DNA from: Paramecium pentaurelia
Taxonomy: Eukaryota; Ciliophora; Oligohymenophorea; Peniculida; Parameciidae
Direction: 5' to 3'
Length of the DNA: 64,000 nucleotides
Assembly (NCBI GenBank): GCA_905183005.1
Contig: CAJJDO010000036.1
Coordinates: 496,001 to 560,000, forward strand
Shown here: one piece after another, positions 38,140 to 51,123 of the stretch
How the letters are laid out: every line of letters begins with the position of its first letter
Position numbering within the stretch: the first letter of the stretch is position 1
Notes under the pieces: generated by a model
Seen by the model: the letters and a program-made list of their open reading frames with translations, nothing else
Database searches by the model: none
Told to the model about the DNA's origin: nothing
Position numbers and translations under genes: made by a program

Positions 38140-38850
38140 TCATGAATCCCGTTTGCCTGAAAATATTCGATTTATCATCTTCATTTATTGTTTTGCTTAT
38201 AAAAAGGAAATAGGTTGTTAACTAGTCAATTTAGTTTATTTTTATTTCTAAATAGTTTATTTTAATTCCAATTGTTAAATAAATTCTTATACATATTGTT
38301 ATTTAGGGTTTTCAATATTAAAATTATTAATTGTATCTCTTTTGCTTTGACTACTTTATATTCTATAATTTTATTTAAAACCTTGACAAGAATTTCTATG
38401 ATTAAAGATTTCAGGGAGTTTATTATTAATTTTTGATTAAGGACTTTAAGTAAATTAATTTATTTTCTATTCGTTTACAAATAAGAATTCATTTCTAAAA
38501 CTAATTTATTAAGGATAACTTTATCTTTGATTAATATTGGAACTCAATATTCTATAATTGTTAATCTTTTTTATTTCACAATCTCTTAAAATTTCAGATC
38601 GTTTTCTTAATTCACTTATTTAAGGAGGAGTATGTAAACCAGAATGATCAGAACTTCTCTTTGAAATTGTTCTATAAATCCATAATCAAATTATAATATA
38701 TTACAATTAAGTAGATGGATTAGAAACAGTATTCTTAGGTTTCAATATTCTTCTAGAATGAACAAATTTCTATTTATTTCCTAATTGATCTGGAGGATAG
38801 AAAAAATTAGCTGTTTATTCAGATTCATCTTTTATTGTTATTTTATTCAT
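38140..38850 (-). CDS. Q/S-rich hypothetical protein, 225 aa
   Basis: ATG 38850, TGA 38140; one intron 38672-38704 (33 nt, contains an in-frame TGA if retained). The product is basic and Gln/Ser-rich with no recognised domain (begins MNKITIKDESEQTANFF). It lies 59 bp after the TPR gene start-to-stop on the same strand and ends 14 bp from the convergent kinase stop. Confidence 0.6.
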
Positions 38851-38909
38851 AAGTTCAATAGTTGATAATAATAATATATAAATAATCAAGTTTGAATATA
38901 GAATAATCA

Positions 38910-40493
38910 TCATTAAATAATGCAACATTTACTTTCAATTATTTATTTATCATTTTATCCTTCTATTTTTTTGGATACATTTTTTCTTAATTAAACTTTT
39001 TATTCACCTTCTGCTAATACAAATTCTGCACATATCTAAGGTATTCTTTCTTCATCCTTATCTTCTATTAATGATAAATAACCAGAACTAAAATAAGTAC
39101 CTAATAATTCACTTGCATCTTTAATTGCTAATAATTCTTATTTATTTTTATCTTTAATGTAGATATCATCTAATTGATTAATTATTTATTTTTTAATTTA
39201 TAATTTTAAATTTAAGAAATCTCTTAAATAATTTTAATAACTTTTAGATATTTCAGGATTCTTAATTTCTTTTTGTTTATTTTAATCTTATAAAACAATT
39301 ACAAGAATTTATTTTATTAAAAATGTTAATTCATCTTAAGTATTACCAATTTAAATTAATGCAGTTGATCTTTAAACAATTTAAAGAGTTCTAATTTCAG
39401 CTTATAATGAATTTATAACTGATGATACTGTTTAACCTACTAATGGAACCATAGCTAATAATTCTATTCCAAAAGTAATTAAAATATCATCAGTTTTAAT
39501 TTAAAATCTATTAACAAATCCACTTGCACGATCAAAAGTAGATTCAACACATTAAATAAATGTATCATAATAATCTTTAAATTATTAATCTTCTAATAAT
39601 TATTCTACAGCTTTTTCAGCATGCATTTTCATTAATTAAGTTTTTGATAGTACTTTTTTAATTTATTCTTCAATTTATTTTGACAATTCTTATTATTATT
39701 TATTATTTAATTCTTTAACAAATTATAAAAATGTATTCTTAGTATCATTATCTAAATTATGTGTTCTTGTTTTTTTATAAAATGACTCAATATATTTTCC
39801 ATTTCTATCATTTAATTTAGATTCCAAATATTCTAATTCTTTTGGAGTATAATCTGTAATTCTATATTATTTTGATTTATAATATTAATAAGCAGTGTAC
39901 AATACTTAAGCACCTTCTTTTTCTTTTGTAGTTCTTAATAATAATTCAGCTTTTATTAATTAAGCTTAGATATCACTTTATTCCATATCTGAATATGCAT
40001 TAACAAATATCTCTGCATCTTATAATTCATCTAGTTATAGATAACAATATGCAATATCAATATTATTTTTATTTCCTTTTGCAATTGATTTTTTGTATTC
40101 TTAGATGGCAGCTAAATATAAACATTATTCTTAAAGACATTAACCTCTACTTTGATATATATTTAATAATATTTAGACATTCGAATATTATAGAAATAAT
40201 GTTGATTCTTTCATGCATCTCTCATATTATTAATCATAAATAAGAGCCATTAATAGATATTTAATGGCAGTTACATTTTCTACTTAATCATTTTTGTCAC
40301 ATAAATCAAGATGAGATATAGCTTATTTATAATTTCCAAGTCTAAAGCAACATATCCCAATATTTAAATGAAATTGATTTTGATGTTATTGTTGTGAAAG
40401 TATTTTGGATTCATTTTATTGGAGTAAAGCAAATGCCTATTCGAATTTTTATTGTTAGATGAGTTTATGACTTTCTACTAAGATAGGATCCAT
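38910..40493 (-). CDS. TPR-like protein with C-terminal CaaX box
   Basis: Single exon, ATG 40493 to TGA 38910, 527 aa. The N-terminal 200 residues show helical pairs in the style of tetratricopeptide repeats: KFEQAFALLQQNESKIL, LNIGICCFRLGNYKQAISHL, YLAAIQEYKKSIAKG and IAYCYLQLDELQDAEIFV. The centre is a long Lys/Gln-rich helix, then a region with a hydrophobic segment (ITFGIELLAMVPLVGQTVSS) that could be amphipathic or membrane-contacting. The last residues are ESKCCIIQ, so the final four (CIIQ) form a CaaX prenylation motif; Gln at the last position favours farnesyl. Inference: a lipid-anchored TPR adaptor. Family unassigned. Confidence 0.7.
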
Positions 40494-40556
40494 AATAAAA
40501 ATAATATAACGATAGCAGTTTTAAAATTCAACTTTTAAATATATATATATATATAA

Positions 40557-43500
40557 TCAGACAATCATTTATTCGAAAGGAAACTTTGCTTTACAAGGTT
40601 TTCCTTTCATATTCTATTAAATTTTCATATAAATATTCACAAAAGATATATATGTCTCTATAACAATAAGAGAAGCTAAAGATGAAGATAATAATGCAAT
40701 TTGACTCCAAGAAATATCTACTTTATTTTAGTAATTAAGTTAAGTCATTAATTCATCCCAATAACAAAAATTCAATACAATAGTAAATAACATAGATGCT
40801 TCTGCAATAAATTACTTCAAAAATTAAAGAGATAAGCTTTTTTACTGACTAATTAAATATGACATATAAAATGTTTGAATTAATGACAACAATATAGATT
40901 GAACTATCTAACAAGATTAATAAAATACCAAAATCATAATATAAGTTAATTTTTTAATAATGATAATAATATTTTATTTTCTATTTTTCCTTGTTTGAAT
41001 TATTAATAAGGTTGTAAAAACAATTATCCATAATGATAAAAGTTTTCTGTATATATCACAATTGACACTCAATTAAATACAAGAAATGAAAAGTAAATCA
41101 AAACTATTAGAGTGAATGATAACTTGTAATCCTTATTTAGCAAAACTAAAATATAATTTTGAAGTTATTAATGTAAATGAGGAATATACTCTAAATTAGA
41201 ATTGATATAAAATAGGTATATTAATTTTATATAAATATTTAAGTAATTGCTTAAATATTAACTTTGATATAAACACAGTTGTTATAATGATAAGAAATAG
41301 TTAAACATTTGCAGCTATATCAGCATTTACTTAATATTCTTTAAATTTATATTTTGATTCAACATGTTACAAATCTACATAATTTGAACTTAATGTATTT
41401 AGATTAAAGAATTATAATAATGGTTAAAAAGAGATAACATTACTTGATTCATAATAGATTTTCAAATTTTATGGAATTTCAACATTTATAAATTTTAGAT
41501 ATGATTACTATTATAAAATATCTAACAAGTCTAGAAATACTCCAACTTTACCAAACATAAAGTATACCAATCCTATACTACAAGATATATATAAAATGAT
41601 CTTATTCATTGCTTATAATGAGGATGAAACTGTAAGTTAATTCTGATTCAATATGTTAGGTTAATTCAATTTAATATTTGATTATGATTATAATAATTGC
41701 ATCTCAATACTATTATATAATTATTCATTTAAATCTATTTACAAAATTAGATCAATCGATATAGTTTTTAATATTTCAATTTCGAATAAATAAATAACTG
41801 TTTACAAATTATAATTAGCTGCCTTAGTTTCAATTATATTAATTCTATAAGCATCAATACTCAAATTTAAAATTGTAGCATTAATGTATGATGTATAATT
41901 CTATACATTACATTTAACATTCTAATTAAAACTTAATTAAACATATTGATAATTATACTCTTAAGTAACAAAGGTAAGTTTCATTATTGGAGCAACAATA
42001 TATGAACATTGACTAAAAGAGTCTTCAGAAGGTTATGTACATATCCAATCATTTTCTATTAGACAATTTGAATTACATCCATCTAAATTATTTTTATTAA
42101 AATCATCACATTCTTCTTCAGGAAATCCAATCAATCCATCTCCACATTTAGTAATACATTATTAATTATCTATATAATATCCAAAATTGCATTTGTAACA
42201 TATACCTTCTTCACAAATTTGACAATTTTATGGACATGAATAATTACATAAATGACAACCATCATATTCAATAGAATTACCATCATCACATTATTCATCA
42301 TATGTAAGAATACCATCTCCACATTATGATACACATATCTAATTTATTAAATAATATCCATAATCACATTCATCCATACATATACCTTTATCACATATTT
42401 TACATTCCTTATAACATTAGTATTTACATTTATAACATCCATCATATGGAATATCATTACCATCATCACAATCTTCATATCCATATGCTAATAATCCATC
42501 TCCACAAATTACTAAACATTAATCTTTATACAAAGTTAGAGGATAATTACAATTATAACAAACACCTAAAAAACAGACTGAACATCCTTAATCAGGACAT
42601 TCTAATTTACAATTATAACAACCATCAAATTAAATATCATTACCATCATCACATTCCTCTAAACCTAATGCAATCATATTATCTCCACATTTAGATATAC
42701 AATATCCATTCTCTAATATCCAACCTTATTTACACATTATGCATTATCCAAATTCACAAAGTATACATGAATCTTAACATTCATTATTACAATTATTGCA
42801 TCCATCAAATCTGATCATATTCCCATCATCACATTATTCTTGTCTCTCAACTTGATAATCTCCACATTTTGGTATGCATTCATACATTTATAAAACATAA
42901 CCATCTCTGCATAATTAGCATTAACCAAAATTACATTATATACATTCTTCTTAACATTAATATTAACAAGAACTATTGCAATTTTTTTAAGGAATTTCAC
43001 ATTATTCATTACCTGAAACTATTCCATCTCCACATATTGTTTAACAATCTTCAAATAATTCATATCCTATTTTACATTATATACATTCAGCCTCTTAATT
43101 AAATTAAATACAATTTATTAATTAATTATTAATATTAACCTTTTATTGATCTTACTAAATCATTATCTATTATTCTAAATTATTAAACTATTAATATATG
43201 CATTAATCATTAAAAATATCAAATATCCATCCATCTTAGCAATTCAAACATATCTCATTTAAACATGTTGAACAACCTTCAATACATGAATATTAACAAT
43301 TAAAACAACCATCAAATGCATATATATTTCCATCGTCACATTATTCATTATCATCAATTATACCATCACCACAATATGAAGGAAATGTATCTAAATTATA
43401 TAATATAATCTATTTACATCCATAAATATAAAAATCTCTTATTCCATAAAATCTATCTGAATTATACTATTCACTAGCAATTAGGATTGTAATAGTAGGT

Positions 43501-44491
43501 GCATCATGAACAAATTCTATTCCATGTATATGAAATTAATCAGGATACATGCTATTTCCACAAAAATTCTTTTATGTTCCAACCCCATTATAAAGAACTT
43601 TAAAATCTTAATTCTCTATTCTAAAATTACCAAATTCTCCAGACCAATTATCTATTTTCACAAATCTAAATATAAAGAATAAATTTGAATGAGGTGGTAA
43701 TTGAAATGTTCTTTATAATTATCCTCCTACTGTCATACTATTGTAACCTCCATAAATTGGAATTGAAGCACATTCTGTTGGACCTGTAACTGATGTTGCC
43801 AACCATCCATTATTATCAAAATCATTTATATCTTAAATATTCCAACTTGAGTGAAAGAGTTTCCATTAAAAACATTCAAAAACTTAGGATTCTTAAAAAC
43901 AAATTTAACAACCATATGGACAAGTATCTACTGATAATTCAAAATCACGTATTCCCCAGTAAACCTACTCTCTAAATTTAATTTACATTTGAAGAATCAA
44001 TTGAACTGAATATTGAAATAATTGCTGTTGGATAAGAATGAAATTAATTTATAACGATATTGTAAGTTTAATCCGCTTAGTATGATCCACATAAATTAGT
44101 TGATGACATAGGTATAATAGTTTAAGTAGATGCTTAATCCACTTAAATATTTATAGCTTATGAAGATGTCATATCAATTCTAAATTTATTTGAATAAATT
44201 TATACATATAAACTACAAAAGATAGATATAATTTGTAATGAGGTGGGAGATTAAACAATTTAACAATTCCAGTTGATAAATCAAATATTTAATAACCACC
44301 AAACAATTAGACACCTCCACATTATGAATAACCTATATTTTAAGTATTCGATATTTTCCAACCTTGAAATATTTTAATGTTCTACCTTCATGATCAATGA
44401 ATGGTGTGGTTTAAGTGAATGAGGTTGATATCACTTTTTTAATTCCAATCACACATTGCACCATTATCCACATTAATCCTAATTACATCAT
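40557..44491 (-). CDS. Cysteine-rich (DUF4215-type) multi-pass surface protein
   Basis: ATG 44491, TGA 40557, introns 44363-44385, 44180-44205 and 43965-43986; 1,287 aa. A short hydrophobic leader (MMQLGLMWIMVQCVIG) is followed by two or more beta-rich modules (CGGVQLFGGYQIFDLSTG and PIYGGYNSMTVGG, with LPPHYKL- and LPPHSNL-type strands). The middle carries about seven cysteine repeats of the form CGDG...EQCDDGN...DGCxxC, the signature of DUF4215/Myxococcus-type Cys repeats. A beta-rich spacer and several transmembrane helices (about residues 930-1,250) end the protein. Comparable proteins are abundant in Paramecium; they look like surface receptors or adhesins, ligand unknown. The exon total is divisible by three. 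Confidence 0.82.
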
Positions 44492-44984
44492 TTAAAAATA
44501 ATTAACATTAAAGTTTATATCTGGCTAGCTTATACATTTAATTAAATTTGTTGATTAATTTCTGCATACAATATGTAGACATTTAACTCTATTATATTGA
44601 ATCTTTTTATTAACTATATTGAATTGTATATATACATTTAAATTTAATATGATACTTATGAAAACGTTTATAAAATATGCTTCTAAAAATGATCTACTTT
44701 ATTCTATCTATCAAATTTACAATTAAACCATAATCATCAAATTATGTTCTTCTACTATCTTAAATATAATAGACATTCAAAACACAAATTTGAATTTAAA
44801 TTTTCATTAATATATATATCTCTATATGTAAGAATACTTATCTAATATAAGAGTAAATAGACTATAATTAATGAATAAAATGAAGAATGTAATAAAAAAG
44901 AGATAGTAGATTAAATACTTCTAATTTATTATAAAAATATGAAAGTATATACAATATACATATATTTTAATATATTTATTTACA
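44492..44984. other. AT-rich intergenic stretch
   Basis: About 490 bp between two minus-strand genes. No coding frame with plausible introns was found on either strand; contains several (AT)n-like runs. Confidence 0.5.
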
Positions 44985-45271
44985 TCACTTTTTTCTTTCT
45001 AAAACTACGATGTCATTTTAATCTATATAAATTATGATATCTGATTCTTAATAACTTACTATGATATAATTATAATTAATTTACATGTTACTCTATTGAG
45101 TGATTATTTATCTAAAATCTTAGCTGTTGATGAAACAATAGTAGTTATGAATGGTATTAATTTAGGATTATCTAAAGTACCACTGCTCTAAATATTAATT
45201 TAATCTATAACCTTTTTGATTCTACCACTATTTTCTAATATCATTTATCCTATTATTCCACTTTCATCCAT
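44985..45271 (-). CDS. LAMTOR4-like Ragulator subunit, 86 aa
   Basis: ATG 45271, TGA 44985, one intron 45059-45084 (26 nt). LAMTOR4 is a small roadblock/longin-like subunit of Ragulator, which anchors Rag GTPases on lysosomes for TORC1 control. The product has the same layout by eye: an N-terminal Ile/Leu-rich strand, a helix after a Gly-Thr-Leu-Asp-Asn-Pro turn (LIPFITTIVSSTAKIL), then VTLSYQESDIIIYIDQND followed by IVVLERKK at the C-terminus, matching the LAMTOR4 pattern of a strand pair ending in VVKR. The last half only becomes readable after splicing. Similarity is remote and rests on pattern, so the name is tentative. Shares an 18-bp gap with the PP2C gene. Confidence 0.6.
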
Positions 45272-45289
45272 TTCTTTATTATAAATAAT
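45272..45289. promoter_or_regulatory. 18-bp divergent start-to-start gap
   Basis: Only 18 bp, nearly all A/T, separate the LAMTOR4-like ATG (-) from the PP2C ATG (+). Core promoter elements for at least one gene must overlap coding sequence, unless one start is really farther in. Confidence 0.5.
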
Positions 45290-46765
45290 ATGAATTTAAG
45301 AATTTTTGATAAAACCAAATCAGCATCAAGGAGATTAAAAAGTCCAAGAATATTCAAAACAGAAGGCAATTATTAATAACAACCTAGAGAAAACAAAAGT
45401 ATATATTATAATTATTAATAGATGATAACTAAAATAAGCCAAAATCATTTATTAATGGCAAATCTGGATTAGGTAAAAGAGATTATAGTGAGAATTAATC
45501 ATAAATTACACAAAAAAGTATATAAAACATTTATCTAAAGGATTAATTGTTAATAGTTATTCACAATAAACTAGATAATAATAATAATAATCAAACCATA
45601 CTCACACTAAATACAATACCTTTTTAGATTCAATCTTGAAATTAAGTAAATCAAAAGAAATGAATAGAGTACCTATTAGAAATAGAAAATAAATGTGGCA
45701 TAATTATGTAAGTAAATATCTCACTTAAACACTAAAGGTTAACCCTGAATCTTCAATTCCAGAAAGAAGAGTACAAAGTCAAATAAACATATTAAAAACA
45801 GATGAAACCTATAATAAAAATAGATCAACCGCTTCTTTATGTAGTCTTGAATCACAAGATACTTTCCAATTTAATCTAAAATATATTCATAAAACAAGAT
45901 AAGGTTAAATAGCTAATAACCCAAGTAAAGTAAACTAAGATATTTTTTATTGTTAAACCAATTTCATTGAAAATTTCCATTTATTTTTTGTTTGTGATGG
46001 ACATGGTTAAAATGGACATCTAGTATCCAATTTCATTTAAACTAATTTACCTAATAATATACAAAAAGATAAATTATAATTATTATCACACTAAATTAAA
46101 GAAACACTTTAGAAATCTATTTAAAATACTTCTATTAATGTAAACAAATAATCATTTGATACAAACTTTAGTGGTTCTACATTAAATGGAATATTACTGT
46201 AAGAAAATGGTAAAATTCATTCATTTAATGTTGGTGATAGTAGAACAGTCATTGGTAAATTTAATGGATACGGTTCAAAATTTAAACCTTATCAATTATC
46301 AATTGATCATAAATTAACTATTAAAAAAGAGTAATACAGAGTAATCTCATCAGGAGGTAAAGTAGATACATTCTATGATTAAAATGGTATATTATTATAT
46401 ATATATTAGGTAATTCTATTGGACCTATGAGAGTTTGGGTAAATGGAACATAATATCCAGGTTTAGCTATGAGTAGAAGTTTAGGAGATTAAGTAGCATA
46501 ATCTATTGGAGTTAGCAGTGTTCCAGATATTATTGAATATTAATTAGGATTGAATGATAAATTTATAATTATTGCCTCAGATGGAGTATGGGAATTCTTA
46601 GATAATTAAATTGTTGTTGATATTATTGGAAAATACTACTAATAAAATAATATTGAAGGGGCTAGTGAAGAATTAATGAGAGTTGCATATAGAATGTGGA
46701 CAATAGATGATGATTCAGTTGTTGATGATATCACTTTTATAATTATATTTATTTAGAATTAATGA
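45290..46765 (+). CDS. PP2C-family (PPM) Ser/Thr phosphatase
   Basis: ATG 45290, TGA 46763-46765, introns 45399-45421, 45518-45540 and 46387-46409 (each 23 nt); 468 aa. A 160-residue Ser/Gln-rich N-terminal extension precedes the phosphatase domain. Metal-binding and fold motifs are all present: FVCDGHGQNG, GSTLNGILLQENGKIHSFNV, GDSRTVIG, LSIDHKL, GLAMSRSLGDQ, IIASDGVWEFLDNQ and DDITFIIIF. This is a manganese/magnesium-dependent protein phosphatase and should be active. It is convergent with the RCC1 gene, 19 bp between stops. Confidence 0.93.
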
Positions 46766-46784
46766 ATTGATTTAATATACTCTA

Positions 46785-48058
46785 TCATTACTAAATAATT
46801 ACTCCACTGCTATTACTACCACATGATATTGTTGCAACCCTATTTTACACAAATTATGATACTACTATAGGTTTATCTGTGAATGATCTATAATTTAATA
46901 TTAAATATAATACCTTTTTTTATTTCCTAATTATCCATATTCATTATCACCCCATTCTAAAATAGCACCTACATTTGTTAATGCCATACAATGATTATAA
47001 CCACATTCAATCTATTTTACTTCTACATTTTCCTATTTACCATTGATATTTATTTTAAAATTTGATAATCCTTCTAATTTAACAATATCACTTATATGTC
47101 TAACAAATCCACAACCTAATTATCCTCTTATATTATGACCACAAGCAAATACTTCAGTTTCTGAATTTTATTTGTTTTTTGTTACAAATACACTAAATTC
47201 ATTTCCAGCTGCCAAATCTAAAACTTAATTATTACTATCCATTAAAGCAGAAATTCTTAATGGATTATAAACAGCTATTAATGGTTCTCCTACTCTTGAA
47301 AATTCTTCTGAATGAGATAATTGCATTTATGAATTAGAGCCCCATCCATAAACTGATCCTTCTGCACTTATACATAATGTGTGATTAGATCCACATATAA
47401 TTTTATTTATTTTAGGTAAATTTTCTATTTTTGTTGGATTTCTTATTCTTTATTCATAAAATGGTGGAGCTGTGCTTCTATTATTGGATCCTAATCCACA
47501 TTATCCATAAGTATCATCACCCATAGTTAAAATAGATCCATCATTAGTAAGTGCAACAAAATGATCTTCTCCACATTCTATTTGTTTTATATTTTATAAA
47601 CTATTGATTTTTTTAGGAGTATTTATAAATTATCCATCCTTAACTTAATATTAAAAAACATCTCCATTATTAGTTAATGCCCATACAAATTATTTAGTAT
47701 ATTTAATTTATTTAATCTTACCTTTAGGTACAATGATTTTAATAATATTTTATCTTTTTCCATCATTTATATTTTTATCTTCTTAACTACTTAATTTGTG
47801 AGCAGTCCATATATATCCATCTCCATTTCCTGTTATACCACTTTCGAATTATTCAGATAAGAATAATTTCTATAAATTCTTATCATCAAAATCAATTAAT
47901 TATTTTGGAATGAAATTATTGAAACTTAAACCTTGTCCAGGAAGTGCCTAATATACTCCATTACCCCAAATATATGATTTAGTCTTCTCATTACAATAAA
48001 GACTATATGATCCAGCACTACATAATAATATTGATAATCCTAATTTTCTTAATTTCAT
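46785..48058 (-). CDS. RCC1-repeat protein, 415 aa
   Basis: ATG 48058, TGA 46785, one intron 46888-46913 (26 nt). Successive blades of an RCC1-type beta-propeller are evident: YIWGNGVYQALPGQG, DGSILTMGDDTYGQCG, ECGEDHFVALTNDG, ICGSNHTLCISAEG, VYGWGSNSQMQLS, VFACGHNIRGQLGCG, ECGYNHCMALTNVG and ILEWGDNEYGQLGNK. The N-terminus MKLRKLGLSILLCSAGS is hydrophobic and could be a signal or organelle-targeting peptide, unusual for nuclear RCC1, so a mitochondrial or secretory RCC1-like protein is possible. Not enough blades match RCC1 itself to claim Ran exchange activity. Confidence 0.85.
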
Positions 48059-48235
48059 AAATAATAATAATTAAAATTTTGGCTGTTAGCATGTAACAAT
48101 ATTAAGTTGGTAGAAGGAATCCATCATGTAAATTTAATCCTTAATAAATTAGAACCATAATAACAATCTTTAAAATATAATCAATATTAATCAAGATCAC
48201 CTTTTTAAAGCATTGAAAATACTTAAAATACATAA

Positions 48236-49535
48236 ATGCCACCTAATAAATTTCATCACAAAGCAAGCACTGATATTGATAATATCAATAAAACTACATC
48301 AATTGCAACCAATCCATACTATAATTAATATCTTAAAAGAGCATCTAATTCAAGTCATTAAGATAAACCTCCTGTAATTTATTAATATTATTATATAGTC
48401 ATTATAATACAGTAATTCTAAATCTAATATAAATCCTAACTAATCACATGATTACTCAATATAATTTAAAGTTGGAGGTAAAAATGAAAAAAAAAACGAT
48501 TCAATTAATGAAACATAATTATCTTAATTTATTAATCCAACTAAATAATTTGTTTGCATGAGTCCTGCATAAAATCGTGATAACTCTATAATTTTTTAGT
48601 CTCCAAAATAAACCTAATAAACAACTATTGTACAATCCCCTCAACCTTATAATTTAATAAATACTCCTATTTATTATAATAATAATAAAGGATCATAATC
48701 ATAACTTAAACCAATAAATTATAGTAATCCAAATTTATTAAATGAGTTTAAATAATTATAAGATTCTAATAATTTATTGTAATAAACTATTTAATAGATA
48801 GAAAGTGAAATATAAAGAGGATAATCTTCATAATTTATTTAAGAATTAGAATAAAAAATTAATTTATTAAAATAGTTAAATGATAAATTGTAATTTGAAA
48901 ATTAATCTTTAATAGAATAAACAGATATTACAAGAATGAAGGAAAATTTAGAAAAATCTTAATAAATTCGTAAATAAACATCATAATAACTTTAGAATAT
49001 TAAATTAGAATAATAATAATATTAATAGAAATGTGATGAATTACAAAATAAATTAGATTAAAATGATGATTCTTAAATTAAAGATTTAGTTATTGAATTA
49101 GAAAATAAGGTTTAGAATTTAATTACAGAAAATGATAGATTGAATCAATAATTATCTACAAATTCCAATCTTCAAATGATTTCTGATATAGCCAGATTGA
49201 AAAATGAAATAGAGAATCTAAATAAAAATTAATAATAATTAAAAAGGGATGAAGAACATTTCAAATTAACATATAATTAGGTTGAATAGGTTTATTAATA
49301 AAAAATGGAAGAAAATATATATGCAGATTTAAATGAGAAAATTTAATTATTGATTGAAGAAAATGAAAGATTATAATAGGTTATCAATGATTCAGAATAT
49401 ACTGATTAAGATCTATAAGATATTAAAGCAAGAGTAAAATAATATTATATATATTTTTAGATTAAAGTAATTAAATAAGATAATTTTAAAATGGAATAGC
49501 ATTTAAAAAGAAAAAATCTTAATAAAAATTATTGA
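48236..49535 (+). CDS. Coiled-coil protein, about 415-424 aa
   Basis: ATG 48236, TGA 49533-49535, intron 48374-48398 (25 nt). A second likely intron, 49434-49460, is 27 nt and contains no TGA, so both spliced and unspliced forms stay in frame. The first 180 residues are Gln/Asn/Ser/Pro-rich and disordered; from about residue 185 the protein is an almost continuous heptad coiled coil (QELEQKINLLKQLNDKLQFE and DLVIELENKVQNLITENDRL). No family recognised. Divergent from the RCC1 gene, 177 bp apart. Confidence 0.7.
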
Positions 49536-49585
49536 TTACTCTTTTCCCTTGTATAAATATCAATTTATTAGAACATATTAAATTA

Positions 49586-50655
49586 TCACTTTTTCTTTTT
49601 TTGTTAAGATTTCGATTTTTATTATGTTATTTAAGTTTATTATAATAACAATTTCTCTTTATCAGCTTATGCTTTCATTTAAGGTTTAAAATCAAAAACT
49701 TTTACAATCATGGATGAATTATCTCTTTCCTAGAATTAAATATATAATTAATACTTTTTTACTAATTAGGACAGAGTCTATCCTTTTCAATTATGGAAGT
49801 ACATCAATTATGTATAATCTGAAATTGATAATCTATTCAATTGGATTTCCATATATTTTTAGAGATTTTAGCTCTTATAAATGTGACAACTGTTTTATTA
49901 ATAAATATATAAATACTTATTTTAATTCATTGATATCCTTAATCTAATTGAAGTTGATATATAATGATTATAAATGAGGTAATTCTTTAAAATTATAATC
50001 TAAAGTAGTCAATTGATTATATGATAAATCAATCCATCTAAGTAATTCAACATTAGGCATAACTGTCTACATGACCTAATAAAATCCATTGAGACTTGTT
50101 AATTTATTTTGACATAAGATCAATGATTAACAACATAATTCTGGTTTAAATTTAGATTATTGACTTTGATTTTTATTTTCTTGTAATTTACCACCAACTA
50201 TTTTTCCATTTAATGGTATATTTTATAATGTGATTAATTATGTTGCAACATTTGTTTAAGGAATCAATTAAGAAGGAGGTGGCTATGGAGCATTACCTTT
50301 TTTATTGTCTTATTATTTTTAAGGTTATTATTATTATGGTTAAATTGGCTCTGTTTCTTCAGGTAATGATTATTATTATTTGAGTACTTATTCTTTTGGA
50401 GTATCATTTTTTACTTCTTAGTTTTCTTACTTCTTCTATTCTTTAAATATCCATTATTCACCTTCTCTAGGTTTAACTTCTTTATTTTTTAATTCTTAGA
50501 TAGTAGTTACAATATATAAATATACCTTCTAGTTTCTTAATTTCTTTAAATGAATAATCTAAAGTTGTTCTAAGTTTTTTGATTTCTTTAGGTTCAGCTG
50601 ATAAGCTTTATTACTATATTCCAGGAGGAGGTGATTTAGTATTTGATTTATTCAT
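49586..50655 (-). CDS. Leucine-rich repeat protein, LRRC51-like
   Basis: ATG 50655, TGA 49586, introns 50495-50525, 49890-49916 (27 nt, no TGA) and 49730-49754; 328 aa. After a Gln/Pro-rich N-terminal half come LRRs: LCQNKLTSLNGFYQVM, LRWIDLSYNQLTTLDYNF, LPHLQSLYINFNQIKDINEL, LQELKSLKIYGNPIEQ and the capping LPQLKRIDSVLISKKER. The order WIDLSYN, LYINFN, LKIYGNP with a final VLPQLKRID cap closely follows LRRC51 (the LRR half of LRTOMT), a conserved protein of ciliated organisms. Role inferred only: ciliary or axonemal scaffold. A basic, Gln/Lys-rich tail follows the cap. Confidence 0.75.
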
Positions 50656-50704
50656 TATATATATATTATTATATATATTCATAGTACAAATGTAATTGCA
50701 TAAT

Positions 50705-51079
50705 TCAGCAATGTTGACTTATTGATTTTTTCTATTATAATTTTTCAATCAATTAGTTTTTCTCTTATAATTATTGTATTAATTCTCTTTTTTCACATTT
50801 CAAAACTAAATTTTCTTAGTAAGCTTTATCTAGTATAGATTTGACTCTATTCAATGTTTTTTTGAGGTCTTGGTTGAGTTAATTATTAATTGGGATAGAA
50901 CGATTAGGAGGTGATAATAATTTACTGTAGCTTCTCATTTGAAAACTACTCCTAGTATTTTCTTTATTTTATATAGCTTATTTGCGATTGAGGGATTCAG
51001 AGAGCAATTTTTAGAATTGATGCAAACAAGAGTCTTTCTTAATAGGTTATTTTGGAGATTGGCAATACAATGGTTACAT
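50705..51079 (-). CDS. Small coiled-coil protein, 124 aa
   Basis: Single exon, ATG 51079 to TGA 50705. Begins MQPLYCQSPKQPIKKDSC; the last 60 residues form a heptad helix (LNQDLKKTLNRVKSILDKAY, later LIQQLQEKNQLIEKLQQKK). It sits 44 bp after the TBC gene stop and 49 bp before the LRR gene start, all on the same strand. No family recognised. Confidence 0.6.
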
Positions 51080-51123
51080 AGATATATTTTTCGTTAATTA
51101 AAATTAATAAAGAGAATTTATCT

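Noticed and set aside
40575..40608. Imperfect inverted repeat (GAAAGGAAA...TTTCCTTTC), possible terminator hairpin
   Set aside because: It lies in the last codons of the cysteine-rich membrane protein, where the reading frame explains it (MKGKPCKAKFPFEQ).
42200..43100. Regularly spaced repeats resembling a CRISPR array
   Set aside because: The spacing comes from protein-level cysteine modules; DNA copies are diverged and lie within a coding frame.
42326..43102. His/Asn/Ile-rich plus-strand ORFs
   Set aside because: Shadows of the Cys-rich repeats on the minus strand; the His/Tyr richness is the complement of repeated GAT/TGT codons.
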